Part shown: positions 34,089 to 44,859 of the stretch, piece after piece
How positions within the stretch are numbered: the first letter of the stretch is position 1
Layout: every line of letters begins with the position of its first letter
Assembly: GCA_014268975.2 (NCBI GenBank)
Contig: CP077096.1
Coordinates: 3,385,501-3,449,500 of the forward strand
DNA from: Pseudomonas wayambapalatensis
GTDB lineage: Bacteria > Pseudomonadota > Gammaproteobacteria > Pseudomonadales > Pseudomonadaceae
Reading direction: 5' to 3'
DNA: 64,000 nt
Notes under the pieces: generated by a model
Told to the model about the DNA's origin: nothing
What the model saw: only the letters and a program-made list of their open reading frames with translations
The model's database searches: none
Position numbers and translations under genes: made by a program

Positions 34089-35402
34089 CTAGAGGTTCTG
34101 GTCTTGCGCCACGAAGGTGAACACCTGACCATTGCCACTGGCCAGGTTCACGCGCACTACCGGCATGAAAACGCCGGTGTGCTGGAAGTAGTCACGCTGG
34201 ATCAGCTTCGCCCCGGCCAGGCTGGCGCTACCGGAAGGATAGTAGATCGCCTCGATAGGCAACTCCCGAGGTATGTTCTGCGGCCAGGCACCAATGATGA
34301 TTTCGTTGTGCGCACCAGCGCTGGCGCGCACGTCGATGTTCAACTGGAACTGCGCAGCATTGGGCGTGGGCTCCATGCTGAAGGCGCAACTGTTCGCAGC
34401 GCTGCCAGCGTAACGCGCGCGCCACGCCGCGACCGTGGTAATACCTTGCGACAAGCAACTGGCTCGACAGCTGTTCGGGATGCCGCTGGTGCCGGCATTG
34501 GCCGGGTAGGCGCAGCGCAACCTGACCGGATGCGTGACAGGTTGATCCAGACGATCGAAGATCAAACCCGGCTCATTGCTGGCCAAGCGCTGGACACCGG
34601 TATCGGCGCGTAGATAGGTGAACGAAACACCATCTCGTGAAATGGAGTTCTGCGTGGGGTTCCAGGAACGAAAGCCGGCGGAGGCACCGGTGGCGCGGAT
34701 CAGCACACCATTGCAGTTGTAACTGGGGCTCGCATCGTAGCAACTGGCGGCGGTGTCGGCGTAGTGCAAGTTCAGCCGGTCGGCGACCTGGTAACCGCGG
34801 TACAGTTGCTCGCGCGAGTCGAAACCGAACACCGCGCTCTGTGGCAGGGCGGGGTCGAGTCGCAGTACCGGCAACCACACGCCAACGGCCTCGTGGTAGG
34901 CGCGCTGGTCCCGCTGGGCCGCCAGTAGGCCGTTGATGTCGCCACGGTTGTAGTACACCGCCACTACGGCCAGGCGCTCGGGCAACGACGTGTCCCAGTT
35001 GACCACCCGCAGTTCGCCAGGCCGGGTGCCGCCGTCATCGCCTTGCACGCTGTAGTCCTTGCCCTGCGCCATGGCCTCGAAACGGTTACTGAAGATGTAG
35101 CCACTGGGCTCGCTGACACTCATTCCCCCCACGTCATGTCGCAACCAACTGAAGCGCTCGGCACCCTGACCGATGGCTTCGGGGCCATGGGTCCAGAACG
35201 GCAGCGGCGCATTGGCAGGCTGCTGTCGCACCAGCACACCGCTGCAAAAATACGCTGGCCGATTACCTGCACAGCGCAGCGCACCGCTCTGGTAAGACTG
35301 GTTGAGAGCGACCGCCAGCTCTGGGCCGGTCAGCGCCCAGGCAGCGGGGGCCAGCAGGCAGCTCAACAGCACACAACAACGTGACAGCCACGGCATTCTC
35401 AC
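34089..35402 (-). CDS. Secreted halovibrin-like protein with two tandem domains
   Basis: A 437-residue exported protein (signal peptide ending APAAWA). The same module occurs twice. Each copy has a C-x(7-9)-Y-x-C-x-GVL(V/I)R segment, an F-x-x-x-W-x-P/G... F-x-Y/W-L-R-x-D segment, and a later NW/AW... LPIEAIYY... QRDYFQHTGV-W/F-(L/M)-PV-(L/V)-R segment. The first copy (about 30-205) has lost the middle cysteine-rich stretch present in the second (about 210-437). It resembles proteins I remember as annotated halovibrin HvnA in Pseudomonas (secreted NAD-consuming toxins in Vibrio), but no catalytic residues are confirmed. GTG 35402 is favoured by GAGG seven bases upstream; ATG 35396 is possible. 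Confidence 0.6.
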   Translation of the reverse strand: MRMPWLSRCCVLLSCLLAPAAWALTGPELAVALNQSYQSGALRCAGNRPAYFCSGVLVRQQPANAPLPFWTHGPEAIGQGAERFSWLRHDVGGMSVSEPSGYIFSNRFEAMAQGKDYSVQGDDGGTRPGELRVVNWDTSLPERLAVVAVYYNRGDINGLLAAQRDQRAYHEAVGVWLPVLRLDPALPQSAVFGFDSREQLYRGYQVADRLNLHYADTAASCYDASPSYNCNGVLIRATGASAGFRSWNPTQNSISRDGVSFTYLRADTGVQRLASNEPGLIFDRLDQPVTHPVRLRCAYPANAGTSGIPNSCRASCLSQGITTVAAWRARYAGSAANSCAFSMEPTPNAAQFQLNIDVRASAGAHNEIIIGAWPQNIPRELPIEAIYYPSGSASLAGAKLIQRDYFQHTGVFMPVVRVNLASGNGQVFTFVAQDQNL

Positions 35403-35551
35403 AAGAAAACCTCAGACATGCTCAGCGAGTGATCAACTGACCACTTGCTCTTCCAGGCGATAGGTCACCACCCCAGGGATCGCATGATGGAACGCCTGAC
35501 AGAAGTGGGGAGTGGGGTTCGCCGCCCCTCAGCGAAGCAGCACACCGCAGG

Positions 35552-36445
35552 TCAACCGACCCCGGCGACCTGACGCAGGGTGTTGGCGTCAGTGCTCTCG
35601 GAGGTCAGGACCTGGGTGTAGGGGTGGTAGGTCCAGGCCGTGCCGCCATCCAGTGCCGCCCCCCAGATGGGGTAGTTCGGCAGCCCCAGGTCGGCCATCT
35701 GCACGCCGTATGCACCCTGGACCTTGGTGAAGTCCGCCTGGGTCGGCAGCTGCATGCCCGCGCTCTTGCACAGGGTGTCCGCGCTTTGCCAGGTAGAGCC
35801 TTGACGCGCGAGGAACTCCAGGCCACGAATGCCCTTGACCGTCAGCACATAGCTCTGCGGTCCGCCAGGTGATTGCGCGGTGATGGTGGTCTGGCCGTTG
35901 CGCAATGCCGTGACCTGCCCTTGGTTATCCACCGTGGCCACACTCTCGTCGCTGCTGGCGTAGCTGGTCGCCCCCGGAGCGATCCGGGTGAAACGCAAAA
36001 ATACCGGCAACTGGCCAGGCAGCTTGAGTTCACCGTCGAGGTACACCGGCGTGAACCGCTGTGCCGTCAGGTCCAACTCATGAGCGCCCGCGAACCCCTG
36101 GTCGATCTGGAACGTCAGCACGGGGCTATCCCCTACCGTACTGACCCGGTAGAACACCTTCACCTGAGCAGCCAGGTTATTGGTGAAGTGCTCCTTGGGA
36201 ATACGCAGCGTGATGGAGCGCCCCGTAGAGCCGATGGGCAGGTTCTGGGTGAAAAGCTCAGTCCCCTGGGCCAATGCCAGCACCAGCGTGAGGGTCTTGC
36301 CGGCATGCTCCGCCCCCACTGCCATGACCACCGGGGCACCGTTACTCGGCACCTGGGCTGGATCGAGCTTGCCATTGATCACATTCGCCATGGTGGGTAC
36401 GGCAAGACTATTCTGCGCTGCTTGTGCTTCTGTCATATCGTTCAT
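35552..36445 (-). CDS. Ig-module / Big2 / C-type-lectin-like protein
   Basis: A 297-residue protein without a signal peptide. Residues about 20-125 form one copy of the Ig-like module repeated in the upstream gene (GKTLTLVLALAQG... ITLRIPKEHF... VKVFYRVSTVGDSP). Residues about 145-205 match a bacterial Ig-like Big2 domain (YASSDESVATVDNQGQVTAL... TITAQSPGG). The last 90 residues (QGSTWQSADTLCKSAGMQLPTQADF... YPIWGAALDG) resemble the C-type-lectin-like tip domain of invasin/intimin. Its ATG overlaps the stop of the RCC1 gene (ATGA at 36442-36445). A surface-binding role is inferred. Confidence 0.65.
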   Translation of the reverse strand: MNDMTEAQAAQNSLAVPTMANVINGKLDPAQVPSNGAPVVMAVGAEHAGKTLTLVLALAQGTELFTQNLPIGSTGRSITLRIPKEHFTNNLAAQVKVFYRVSTVGDSPVLTFQIDQGFAGAHELDLTAQRFTPVYLDGELKLPGQLPVFLRFTRIAPGATSYASSDESVATVDNQGQVTALRNGQTTITAQSPGGPQSYVLTVKGIRGLEFLARQGSTWQSADTLCKSAGMQLPTQADFTKVQGAYGVQMADLGLPNYPIWGAALDGGTAWTYHPYTQVLTSESTDANTLRQVAGVG

Positions 36446-39400
36446 CGTGTGCTCTCCGACAAACTGGCGCTGTCGAGCGCCAAGCGGCTCATCCCGTTCC
36501 GCTCGTTGACTGCGGCGTTGACCGCACTCGGGTCAGGGCGGCCCGCCAGCAGTCGCCCAGCAATGACCGGTTGCGCTGCCGAGCTGTCACCACCACCTGG
36601 GCCATTGCCCCAGGTGACCACACGCCCGTCAGTGGTCAGTGCGGTGAAACCGTGAGTGTTGGCATACACCGCCTGCACATGGGTCAACTGCGCAACCACG
36701 GCACTTGTATCGCCACCAGAGTCTGCACTGCCCCAGGCCACCACCGTGCCGTTGCGGCGCAAGGCGGCGAAACTCCAGGCGCTGCCCGTCACTTGAACGA
36801 TATCTGACAGTTGCGCGATGGGCGCAGGCACCGTACCGCCATAGGCGGTATTGCCCCACGCCACCACATGGCCGTTGCGACGCCGTGCGCAGAACGCATG
36901 AAAGGTGCTGGTGACCTCGACGATATCGCTGAGCGCGGCGATTTCTGCAGGGACTGTTCCGCCATGGCTGGTCGCCCCCCAGGCCACTACTTGCCCAGCG
37001 GTGGTCAGGGCGCTGAAGGCTTGACCCGTGGCGCCTTCCAGGGTTTCGATGTCGTTACGTGCCGCAATAGACGCCGGTATCGTTCCGCCATAGGTGACGT
37101 TACCCCAGGCCACCAGGCGCTTGTTGGCCCGCCGGGCGCCAAAGGCCCCCCAGTTGCCCTTGACAATCTGGATGTCGCTCAGCGCAGCGATATCTGCAGG
37201 TAGGGTACCCCATACTGTGCATAGCCCCAGGCGACCAATCGCCCATTCGCCCGTTGTGCAGCGAAGGCAGAGCCAGCGCCGAACACCGCCGTGATATCAG
37301 TTAGCGCGAGGATGTCCGGCGGCACCGTTGCGCCATTGGCGGCAATGCCCCACGCAGTCAGTCGGCCGTTGTTGCTTCCCGGCGTTACCTGGAGGCGGCC
37401 AACGAACACCGTGCTGTTGCTGCGAACCTCGAGGAATGGCTGTCCTATGTCTTCAGGTCGCAGGGTCCCGCCTTCGGCGGTATCGCCCCAGCAGGCCACG
37501 GAGCCGCTCTGCAGACGTGCTGCGTAAGCGCTACGGGTACCACTGACCTCGACCACATCATCATAGGTGATAAGTGTCGGAGGCAAATTGGCGCCATAGG
37601 CCGCGCTCCCCCAGCCATAGAGGCTGAACAGGCCAGGGGTGGGGTTGTCGAGCATCACCGCAAAGGCTGCCTGATCATTGCCCAGTGCCTCTTTACCGTT
37701 GCCGACGACATTGGCCGGGTTGAGCCACACCGCATCGGTGGTGCTGCGCACCCGCAGGGGCCGCTGGGGTTGGGGGTCGAGCCAGGTGTAACCTGCCGTC
37801 CAGGCCACATCGCCAGCGTATTGCCATTCCACGAGAATGGGCTGGTCGGTGGTCGAGTTGTAGGCACTGATAATCCGTGGCGAGCCCGAGGCGAGGGAGG
37901 AACTGGCGCCATAACGGGCACCGAAGATACGGATGGGCCCCGCACCGATCACCCGGCTCACGGAGTAGGTATTGGACGGTGAACTCTCCGGCGGGCCGCC
38001 AGCGGCGCGATCGTTTCTGTATTCAAGGGCGATAGTCGCTCCACTGCTGGCGTTGATCACGGCATAGGGCACCGGTACGCGCAATGCCTGATTGTTACCA
38101 CCGGTCGGCACAGGGACCGGAATCGTCGTGCTGCCGCCTGGCGCCGGGCTGACGATCTCGACCGTCACCACATCACGCTCACGCAATTGCGCCACCGCCT
38201 CGACGACCACCGTCGCACCACTGACCACGTCGTCCGGGTTGATATTACCCTCTATGGACTCGAGAACGGTCGGCAGTGGCAAGGCGGCGCTTTGCACGCG
38301 GATCGACAGAACCAGCGACTTGTCCTTTGCGCCACTCAATCGATAGACCGCATAGCGGACATTGACGTTTCCATCGGCATTGGCGATGACGAAGGCATAG
38401 TCGATGGGCAGGTCCAGGAAACCACCATCCGCCAGCACGAAGTCGGACACCGAGGTCACCCCACCCGGCTTGTCGCCGTCCCAGAAGACCTCTACCTCAT
38501 CGCCCGCCTTGAGATCGGCGCTGGCCGGCACCCGCACCGTCGCACCGCCGGTGACAACGCCAGGGTTGAGAATGCCGTCCTGGGCCTCCACGACCTCCGG
38601 CGCGAGCAAATCAACCTTCTCGCCGGCACCTACCTGCAACTCCAGGTACTCGGAATAGCGGTCCGGTTGTCCAGCCTCGGTGATCCGATACCCCACCAGC
38701 ACCGCGCCGCCATCATTCGCCCGCAGTTGGGCGGGGCTGACCTCGAAGATGGTCTCCTGCCCCGGGGTGACCGGCACATCGTCGTAGTACGGCTGCCCCA
38801 CGGTGGACGTCCACTCCAGGTACATGTCCTGGTCCTGCGTCATGTTCGTGTAGGGCTGTACGATGACCTCGATACCCCGTGGGTAAGCGTCTGGGTCCAG
38901 TTTGCCGCCGGGAACAAGTGGGCGCGTCGAGGGCGCGGGCAATGCCGCACGCGCGTCACCCACCTGCAGCACTTCATGCGCGGAATCCAGCGGCGTGTCC
39001 AGATCACGCCGCTTGAGCTGGTAGCTCAGGGCGAGGCTGCCGCCGTCCAGCGGGGCCAGGTTGGCAGCGCCTTGTACATGGAACGCCAAGGCCTTGCCCG
39101 CCTGGGAGGTACTGACAGTCTTGATTTCCGTGTGCAGCAGCGGCGTACCGTTGGCACGCGTCCCCAGCCACGTCAACGTCACTCTGTCCCCCCGCACGAG
39201 GTTCACCTGCGCAGGCACCTGGACGGTGGCCTCCACCAGGGTGGGGTACAAACTACCCCCGGTAGCCTCGAGCAGGTCAGGTTTGGCCGGGACGGGGATA
39301 ACACCAGCAATACTGACGAACGAACGCTTGGAGGGGGTATCGTCAGTGCCACGAGTGTTGACGAATGATGCAACGCCACGCCCGCCGCCCAGGGCGAACA

Positions 39401-40526
39401 GCTTGTCATTGGGAATGCTGAACACCAGCGTGCGTCCAACCCGACTTACAGTCTGAGACGGTGGGGTGACTTCAAGGGTTTCGCCGTGCGTGGAGCTACC
39501 TAGCCAGGTGACGGTGATCACGTCGTCCACCTCGAAGTCCGTTCTCGGCGTGTCCACTTCGATTTCCAGGTCAGCATCACCCAACGCATCCAAGTCGATG
39601 ACATCTTCAGGATCGGCGCCAGGGTCAGGGTTGAAGATGTAAGGTGCCGGCAGCAGCCCGACACCGACTTCCGTCTTCAACGTGCTGCGCTCAGACCAGT
39701 CGCTGGACGGGTTGTTCACCTCGTCGGTCACCCGGTAGGTCAGGACCAGGGCATCACTGTCGCCTGCGGCCCGAATGGTCGCTTCCGGCACAGTAATCAC
39801 CACGGGTTTCCCCACCTCTGCCGGCTGCACATCGTGGAGTACGAACTCCCCGCCCCAACTCAGGCGGATCTGGTCGTACTCACGCATGTTCGGGTACACC
39901 TCAATCTCCACCTCGACACCGGCTTTCGCTTCGTCCTCACCGATGACGCCAGAGGGCGGGACTTTGGCTTTCGGCGGTACCAGGTGCTGATGGCCTGGCT
40001 TTTCCGGCTCGGGGTCGGTTCCGCCGGGGAAAATGAGGCGGCTCAGCACGCTCAGCGGCGTGGACTTATCTTCATTACCGCCCCCGGCACGGGTGACCTT
40101 GCACCACAGGTCGAACACCCCCTCCTTCACTTTCTCCGAGGGCACGTACATCGGAAAAAGCTGATCAACCTGCTCTTGGGTTTGAAGCCTGTCGGACGCT
40201 ACAGGCAGAGTGTCATCCCCCCAGAACACCTCGATCCAGTCACCAACGCGCATGTTCGAGTAGCGCTGGATGATGATCAACAACCCACGGGCATTCGTGT
40301 GCGCCATGTTGTAGTTGACGCCGACCTGGACACCTGGGGTTTTCACCGAGGTGATCTGCCCCGGGATGTAGATCCGCTCCAGCGCCGCCAGGCCGGCACC
40401 GCCCACGGAGAACATGCTCATCTCCTGCGTCGCCAGTTGCTGGTTAAAGGCCTTGATCATCTCATCGAGGGTCAGCACGACGCCGCCCTCGTCGTCTGGC
40501 TCATTGAACTGCGCGTCATTCGGCAT
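36442..40526 (-). pseudogene. Giant Ig-module/RCC1-repeat protein, frameshifted
   Basis: ATG 40526 (GGGAG six bases upstream) opens a frame that ends at 37179 after 1115 residues. The same repeat pattern continues in another frame down to 36442. Adding one base to the G4 run at 37208-37211 restores VAWGYAQYGGTLPADIAALSDI, giving 1361 residues. The first 900 residues hold about seven Ig-like modules (each with D-x-(I/V)-x-(L/V)-x-W-x-G and a later GxxLxxxYxV). The rest is about nine RCC1-type repeats (VAWG-x(3)-GG(T/D)-VP). No signal peptide is seen. It could be a recently broken gene or an assembly error. Confidence 0.75.
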
Positions 40527-40716
40527 GGCTGTCTCCCAATCCCTTGGACCCGGCATGTTTGGTCCGCTGATTGAAAAGCAGTTGCCCACATCGCACAACT
40601 GACAGAAATACCAGGTGACAGCGCCCATCAAACCTGGCCAGAACGGCCAGCGTTCGCCTTGCGCCAGGCTCAGGTTTTACCCTCACCGAGCCACCGCACG
40701 CTCCTGAATCGCCTCT

Positions 40717-40774
40717 GGTTTCCTGGAAACCTTCAAACTTCATAATCAGGCCCCATCTATTTACCACCCCCCCC
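40717..40774. promoter_or_regulatory. Palindrome and poly-C tract in the divergent region of the toxin-like genes
   Basis: The 296-base gap 40527-40822 separates two divergent genes. It has a perfect inverted repeat GGTTTCC-T-GGAAACC (40717-40731), a possible operator, and a C8 run at 40767-40774, about 50 bases upstream of the plus-strand start. No clear -35/-10 pair was found; the region is otherwise unremarkable. Confidence 0.4.
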
Positions 40775-40822
40775 ATCCATCGATGGCGCCTGCTGTTGCG
40801 TTCCACAACAGGAGCGACATCC

Positions 40823-43800
40823 ATGCCTTCAACTCTCCCCTCCACCCACCAGAACCTCATCACCCAGCGCTTGCCCACCTGGGCATCGAGACTTGCAGAA
40901 GCGCAGTGGCAAACCTTGCGTGCCAGTGCACTGCCTCAGCAGGGCCTGCCAGGGCAGCACGCCGCCTGGTTCGAAAACGCCTTGCCCGACCTGCGCGAAG
41001 CCGTACTGGCCAGCCAGACACAGTTGGCCACGGCCCAGCAAAGCCTGGCCAGGGCGCTCAAGGGCCTGCAGCAGATCGACGCGTTCGCCGAGCCACTGCT
41101 CGCCGAGCGCCTGAAGGCCGAGCACGGGTTCGAGACCCCGCTGCGTACCTCGGAGCTGATCCAGGTCCATGATCTGTTCACCCATCAGGTCTACGTAAGC
41201 ACCTACGAACGACGCAGCCTGCTCCAGGCAGCACTGCACAACTTTGCCGACGATGTCAGCTTCAACATCAAGAGCGCGCTGGCCCTCGAGGGCGACAGCG
41301 AAATCACCGACATTACCGTGACCGGTAGCACGACCCTTGGCGACAGCGAAACCCAGGTGCCCTACTCCCTGGCCTCCAAAGCCTTCAAGATCAAACCGCT
41401 GCCGCTTACTCCCGAGGCCTTTGCCAGCACATGTCGCGACCTCGACCTGGGCCAGCGCTACCAAGCGCACCTGGAAGCCAGGTTCAGCGCGCCCGATGTC
41501 CGCCCCGCCGCAATCAGGCTTTACCAAAGCAACCTGCAACTGGCAGCCGACCTGGCGCGACTGCAGCATCGGATCGATGGCAACGCACGGGATTGCATCC
41601 AGCAGTTGCTCGACGACGGATCGGCCCTGCCTTGCCAGCAATTGCAAGTGTTCGGCGTGACGTTGCACGAGGCCCTGCTGGTCGATGCGGGTGAAGCCGG
41701 TCGACTGCTGTATCTCCCGGGGCAGGAAGCCGCGGTCCGCGCCTTCGGCAGTGAGCAGGCGTTGGTCGCGCAATTGCAGACCGATCTTTGCGACCCCACC
41801 TTTCGCAGACGGTGCCTGGCGCTCATCGCCAGCGAAGATCGGCTGCAGTTCCTCGATCGGGCACGGCAAAACCTCAGCAGCGATGCGCACGCAAGCTACG
41901 ATCAAGCCTGGACACTGCCTGAGGGAGCCGATCTGCACCTGGAGCGGCACGACATCGAAGGGCCGCTGTTCGAGTTCCTGTACAGCGACCATCTCGCCTG
42001 GCTCAAGGCCGAGGCACTGTTGCTCGCCGTGCCCACGGCCCAGGCCGACGAGCGGGCGCGCAAGAAGCGCCTGCAGATGTGGGAGAGCCTTGGGTTGAAT
42101 GCCCTGATGACCCTCGGCTTCTTCATACCGGCCATCGGCGTGCTGATGATCGCCGTGACCGCCTGCCAATTGTTGCATGAGGTCTACGAAGGCTACGAGG
42201 CCTGGGAGGTCGGTGATCGCGACGAGGCGTTCCAGCATCTGAAAGTGGTAGGCCTGAACCTGGCGGTAATCGCCGGGCTGCATGTCGGTGGCCAGTTGGT
42301 GCGCACGCTCACCCGCACGCCGCTGCTCGAGAGCCTCGACCCGATCACCCGGGCCGATGGCAGCCAACGCCTCTGGCGCCCCGACCTGGCGCCCTACCGT
42401 ATCCCGGCCTCCGACGCCACGCCGGACTCCTTGCAGATGGACGGCCACTGGTATCGACGACGCTTCGACGCACAGCTGCAGCGTTGGCGGCTGGTTCATC
42501 CTGACGACCCTGACGCCTACCAGCCCCTGCTGGAGCACAATGACGAAACGGCCTGGCGCGCCGAGCACGAACAACCCCGCGACTGGCCACTGGCAACGCT
42601 GGTGAGGCGGCTGGACAGCCGTCTTGAAACCTTCACCCCGGCACAGCTGGAGCTGGCTGCGCGCATCAGCGGCGTGGACGAAGCACAACTGCGCCAGGTA
42701 CACCTGACCCATGCCAAGACCCCACCGCTGCTGGCCGACACCTTGGTACGCCTGCGCCTGCAACGGCAGATCGCGCAAACCTATCCGACAGCCAGCGGCG
42801 CCGAGCGTGACAGGCTGTTCGCCGAAGGCTACGAGGCCAGTGTCCCAGCCCATGCCGACGAAACACGGATGCAGCAGGACTACCCGGGACTGAGTGCGCC
42901 ATTGTGCAGGCGCCTGCTCGGTTCGATGACCACGACCGAGCAGGCGGCCTGGAGCACCGGACAAGCCCTTCCCGCACGCCTGGCCAACCTTGCGCGGAGC
43001 CTCGAGGATGAGCTGCCGGTTGCCCGAGGCCTGGAAGGCCTGAACCTGCCTGAGCTGGCCAGCGCCCACAGCGAACGCCTTGCGCTCAAGGCCATGACGG
43101 CGCTGAAGGGCTGGCCACAGGATGTGCGCATCGAGCTGCGCGCGGAGGATCTCCAGGGGCGTACCCTGGCCATGGCTGGCAGCCGCTACGCGACTCGCTT
43201 GCGGGTCATCATCAAGTCTGCGCAAGGTTACGCGCCCTATCTGGGCGAGCGTCCCGTTCTCGCCCCCGCCACTGCCGATCTGTGCCAGGCGGCGGCGAAG
43301 GTACTGTCGGCCAGTGAACGCGCAGCGATGGAGCTTGAGGCCGGAGCCAGCGACAGCCTGCGAGCGCGCCTGACAGCCCTGGTCGACACCGACCGCCAAG
43401 CCTGGGCCAGACAGTTGCGCCCATTCGGCGACTTCGCCTGGTTGCGCCAACAGGGCCTGCGTGGTGGAGCGCCAATGGATCCGAACCCTGCGCCAGGCGG
43501 CGAGCCTGAGCCGGCGGTCGTCCCCCCGCCACCTCCCGCACCGATCGACCGAGCGCTTTACCGCCAGGTGCAACAGGTCTACCCCACGATGAACAATGAC
43601 GGCATCGATGCCTTCTTTGCCTCGAGTCGTGAGCAAGGAGCAAGCCCGGATCAGGCCGTGGCAGCCCTGAACGCACAGTATCAATCAGTAACGTCCAACT
43701 TCGCTGCCTGGGCCGCAGGCTCACCTGCACGGACCCGGGCCGTAGCGCGACTGCTGAACAGCTGGCGCGGCATGAGTCGACAATCGCTGGGCGAAGACCG

Positions 43801-44707
43801 GCTGTTCTCGATGGAACTGGCCGACCTCGATCTCACCAACGACGACCTCGCCAGCCTAGAGCTGCCCCACCACTTCCCACATGTCGGGATCCTCGACCTG
43901 GCCCGCAACCCGCACATCGACACCCTGCCCGCTTCGTTGCTGGAACGCTTGCCCAACCTGCAGGGGCTGACCCTGGAAGCGTGCTCGCTGCAACACATTC
44001 CGCAACTGAGCAACCCGCAAACCCTACGCTTGCTGGACCTGGAGGAAAACAACCTGACCTGGAACGAGCAGGCACAGCAAAGGCTCAACGAGATGGTCAA
44101 CCTCAGGACCCTGGACCTCACCAACAACCCGCTGCAGGCAAGCCCCAACCTGGAAGCCTTGCCCCACCTGGACTCACTGATGCTCGGGAATTGCGAACTG
44201 ACCGAAATGCCCGCTGGGCTGGTGAACATGCGCAACCCGAACATCGTCAACCTGTCGGAAAACCGCTTCACCGAACTGCCACAGCCACAACCTCTGCCGC
44301 GTTCACTCGCTCAGGTGATGCGCCTGGAAAGCCAACACATGGGCGACGGCATGATTGCGCAGATCAATGCCTACTATGTGCGTTTCGGCGTAGACCTGAT
44401 GGTCGCCGACCATGAATACGAAGCCTTGTTGTCCATGGCCAGCGAAGAGGACATCGCCGTCTGGGAGCGCCTGCCCCTTCAGTACCGCAGGGACCTGAGG
44501 CCGCTGATCGAGGACGAGCAGTTCAATGCAGCACCCGACGCAAACCTCGCAGAAATCTGGCGGCGCCTTCACTTGATGGATCAAGACCCGGCCCTGGGCG
44601 AGCAAGCCGTTGCCGCAGGTGCCGAGCACCTGCTGGAACTGCCTTTCCCACCGGCGCCCGAAGCCGAGCTTGCCGAATCGCCGGAGCCGCCGTCACCGGA
44701 AGAGTAA
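40823..44707 (+). CDS. DUF6543 / leucine-rich-repeat toxin-like protein
   Basis: A 1294-residue protein; ATG 40823 has CAGGAG eight bases upstream. The N-terminal half is of the DUF6543 (dermonecrotic-toxin N-terminal) kind: LPTWASRLAEAQWQTLRASALPQQGLPG, DLREAVLASQTQLATAQQSLARAL, LQAALHNFADDVSFN. A hydrophobic pair follows near residue 430 (LGLNALMTLGFFIPAIGVLMIAVTACQLL). A proline linker (PEPAVVPPPPPAPID, about 900) leads to about six LRRs (1010-1150: LDLARNPHIDTLP, LTLEACSLQHIPQL, LDLEENNLTW, LDLTNNPLQASP, LMLGNCELTEMP, VNLSENRFTELP). Related proteins end in a NEL ubiquitin ligase with a catalytic Cys; this one stops about 130 residues after the LRRs with no such Cys. Confidence 0.8.
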   Translation: MPSTLPSTHQNLITQRLPTWASRLAEAQWQTLRASALPQQGLPGQHAAWFENALPDLREAVLASQTQLATAQQSLARALKGLQQIDAFAEPLLAERLKAEHGFETPLRTSELIQVHDLFTHQVYVSTYERRSLLQAALHNFADDVSFNIKSALALEGDSEITDITVTGSTTLGDSETQVPYSLASKAFKIKPLPLTPEAFASTCRDLDLGQRYQAHLEARFSAPDVRPAAIRLYQSNLQLAADLARLQHRIDGNARDCIQQLLDDGSALPCQQLQVFGVTLHEALLVDAGEAGRLLYLPGQEAAVRAFGSEQALVAQLQTDLCDPTFRRRCLALIASEDRLQFLDRARQNLSSDAHASYDQAWTLPEGADLHLERHDIEGPLFEFLYSDHLAWLKAEALLLAVPTAQADERARKKRLQMWESLGLNALMTLGFFIPAIGVLMIAVTACQLLHEVYEGYEAWEVGDRDEAFQHLKVVGLNLAVIAGLHVGGQLVRTLTRTPLLESLDPITRADGSQRLWRPDLAPYRIPASDATPDSLQMDGHWYRRRFDAQLQRWRLVHPDDPDAYQPLLEHNDETAWRAEHEQPRDWPLATLVRRLDSRLETFTPAQLELAARISGVDEAQLRQVHLTHAKTPPLLADTLVRLRLQRQIAQTYPTASGAERDRLFAEGYEASVPAHADETRMQQDYPGLSAPLCRRLLGSMTTTEQAAWSTGQALPARLANLARSLEDELPVARGLEGLNLPELASAHSERLALKAMTALKGWPQDVRIELRAEDLQGRTLAMAGSRYATRLRVIIKSAQGYAPYLGERPVLAPATADLCQAAAKVLSASERAAMELEAGASDSLRARLTALVDTDRQAWARQLRPFGDFAWLRQQGLRGGAPMDPNPAPGGEPEPAVVPPPPPAPIDRALYRQVQQVYPTMNNDGIDAFFASSREQGASPDQAVAALNAQYQSVTSNFAAWAAGSPARTRAVARLLNSWRGMSRQSLGEDRLFSMELADLDLTNDDLASLELPHHFPHVGILDLARNPHIDTLPASLLERLPNLQGLTLEACSLQHIPQLSNPQTLRLLDLEENNLTWNEQAQQRLNEMVNLRTLDLTNNPLQASPNLEALPHLDSLMLGNCELTEMPAGLVNMRNPNIVNLSENRFTELPQPQPLPRSLAQVMRLESQHMGDGMIAQINAYYVRFGVDLMVADHEYEALLSMASEEDIAVWERLPLQYRRDLRPLIEDEQFNAAPDANLAEIWRRLHLMDQDPALGEQAVAAGAEHLLELPFPPAPEAELAESPEPPSPEE

Positions 44708-44859
44708 ACCCCATGGCCACCCGTCGGCGCCTGCCAGGCGCCGGTGGGTCGTCGATGGCGAACCCTCGCGCTTGAACCAGACTGGAATATTTCCGACAGC
44801 AGGTGCATGCTCGGCTGAAGCGTTTCACCTGATCAGCTAAAAAGTGAGGTGCAGTACCC

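Noticed and set aside
40829..43684. 951-codon minus-strand frame opposite the LRR gene
   Set aside because: Arises from codon bias of the real gene; low-complexity composition and no recognisable domain.
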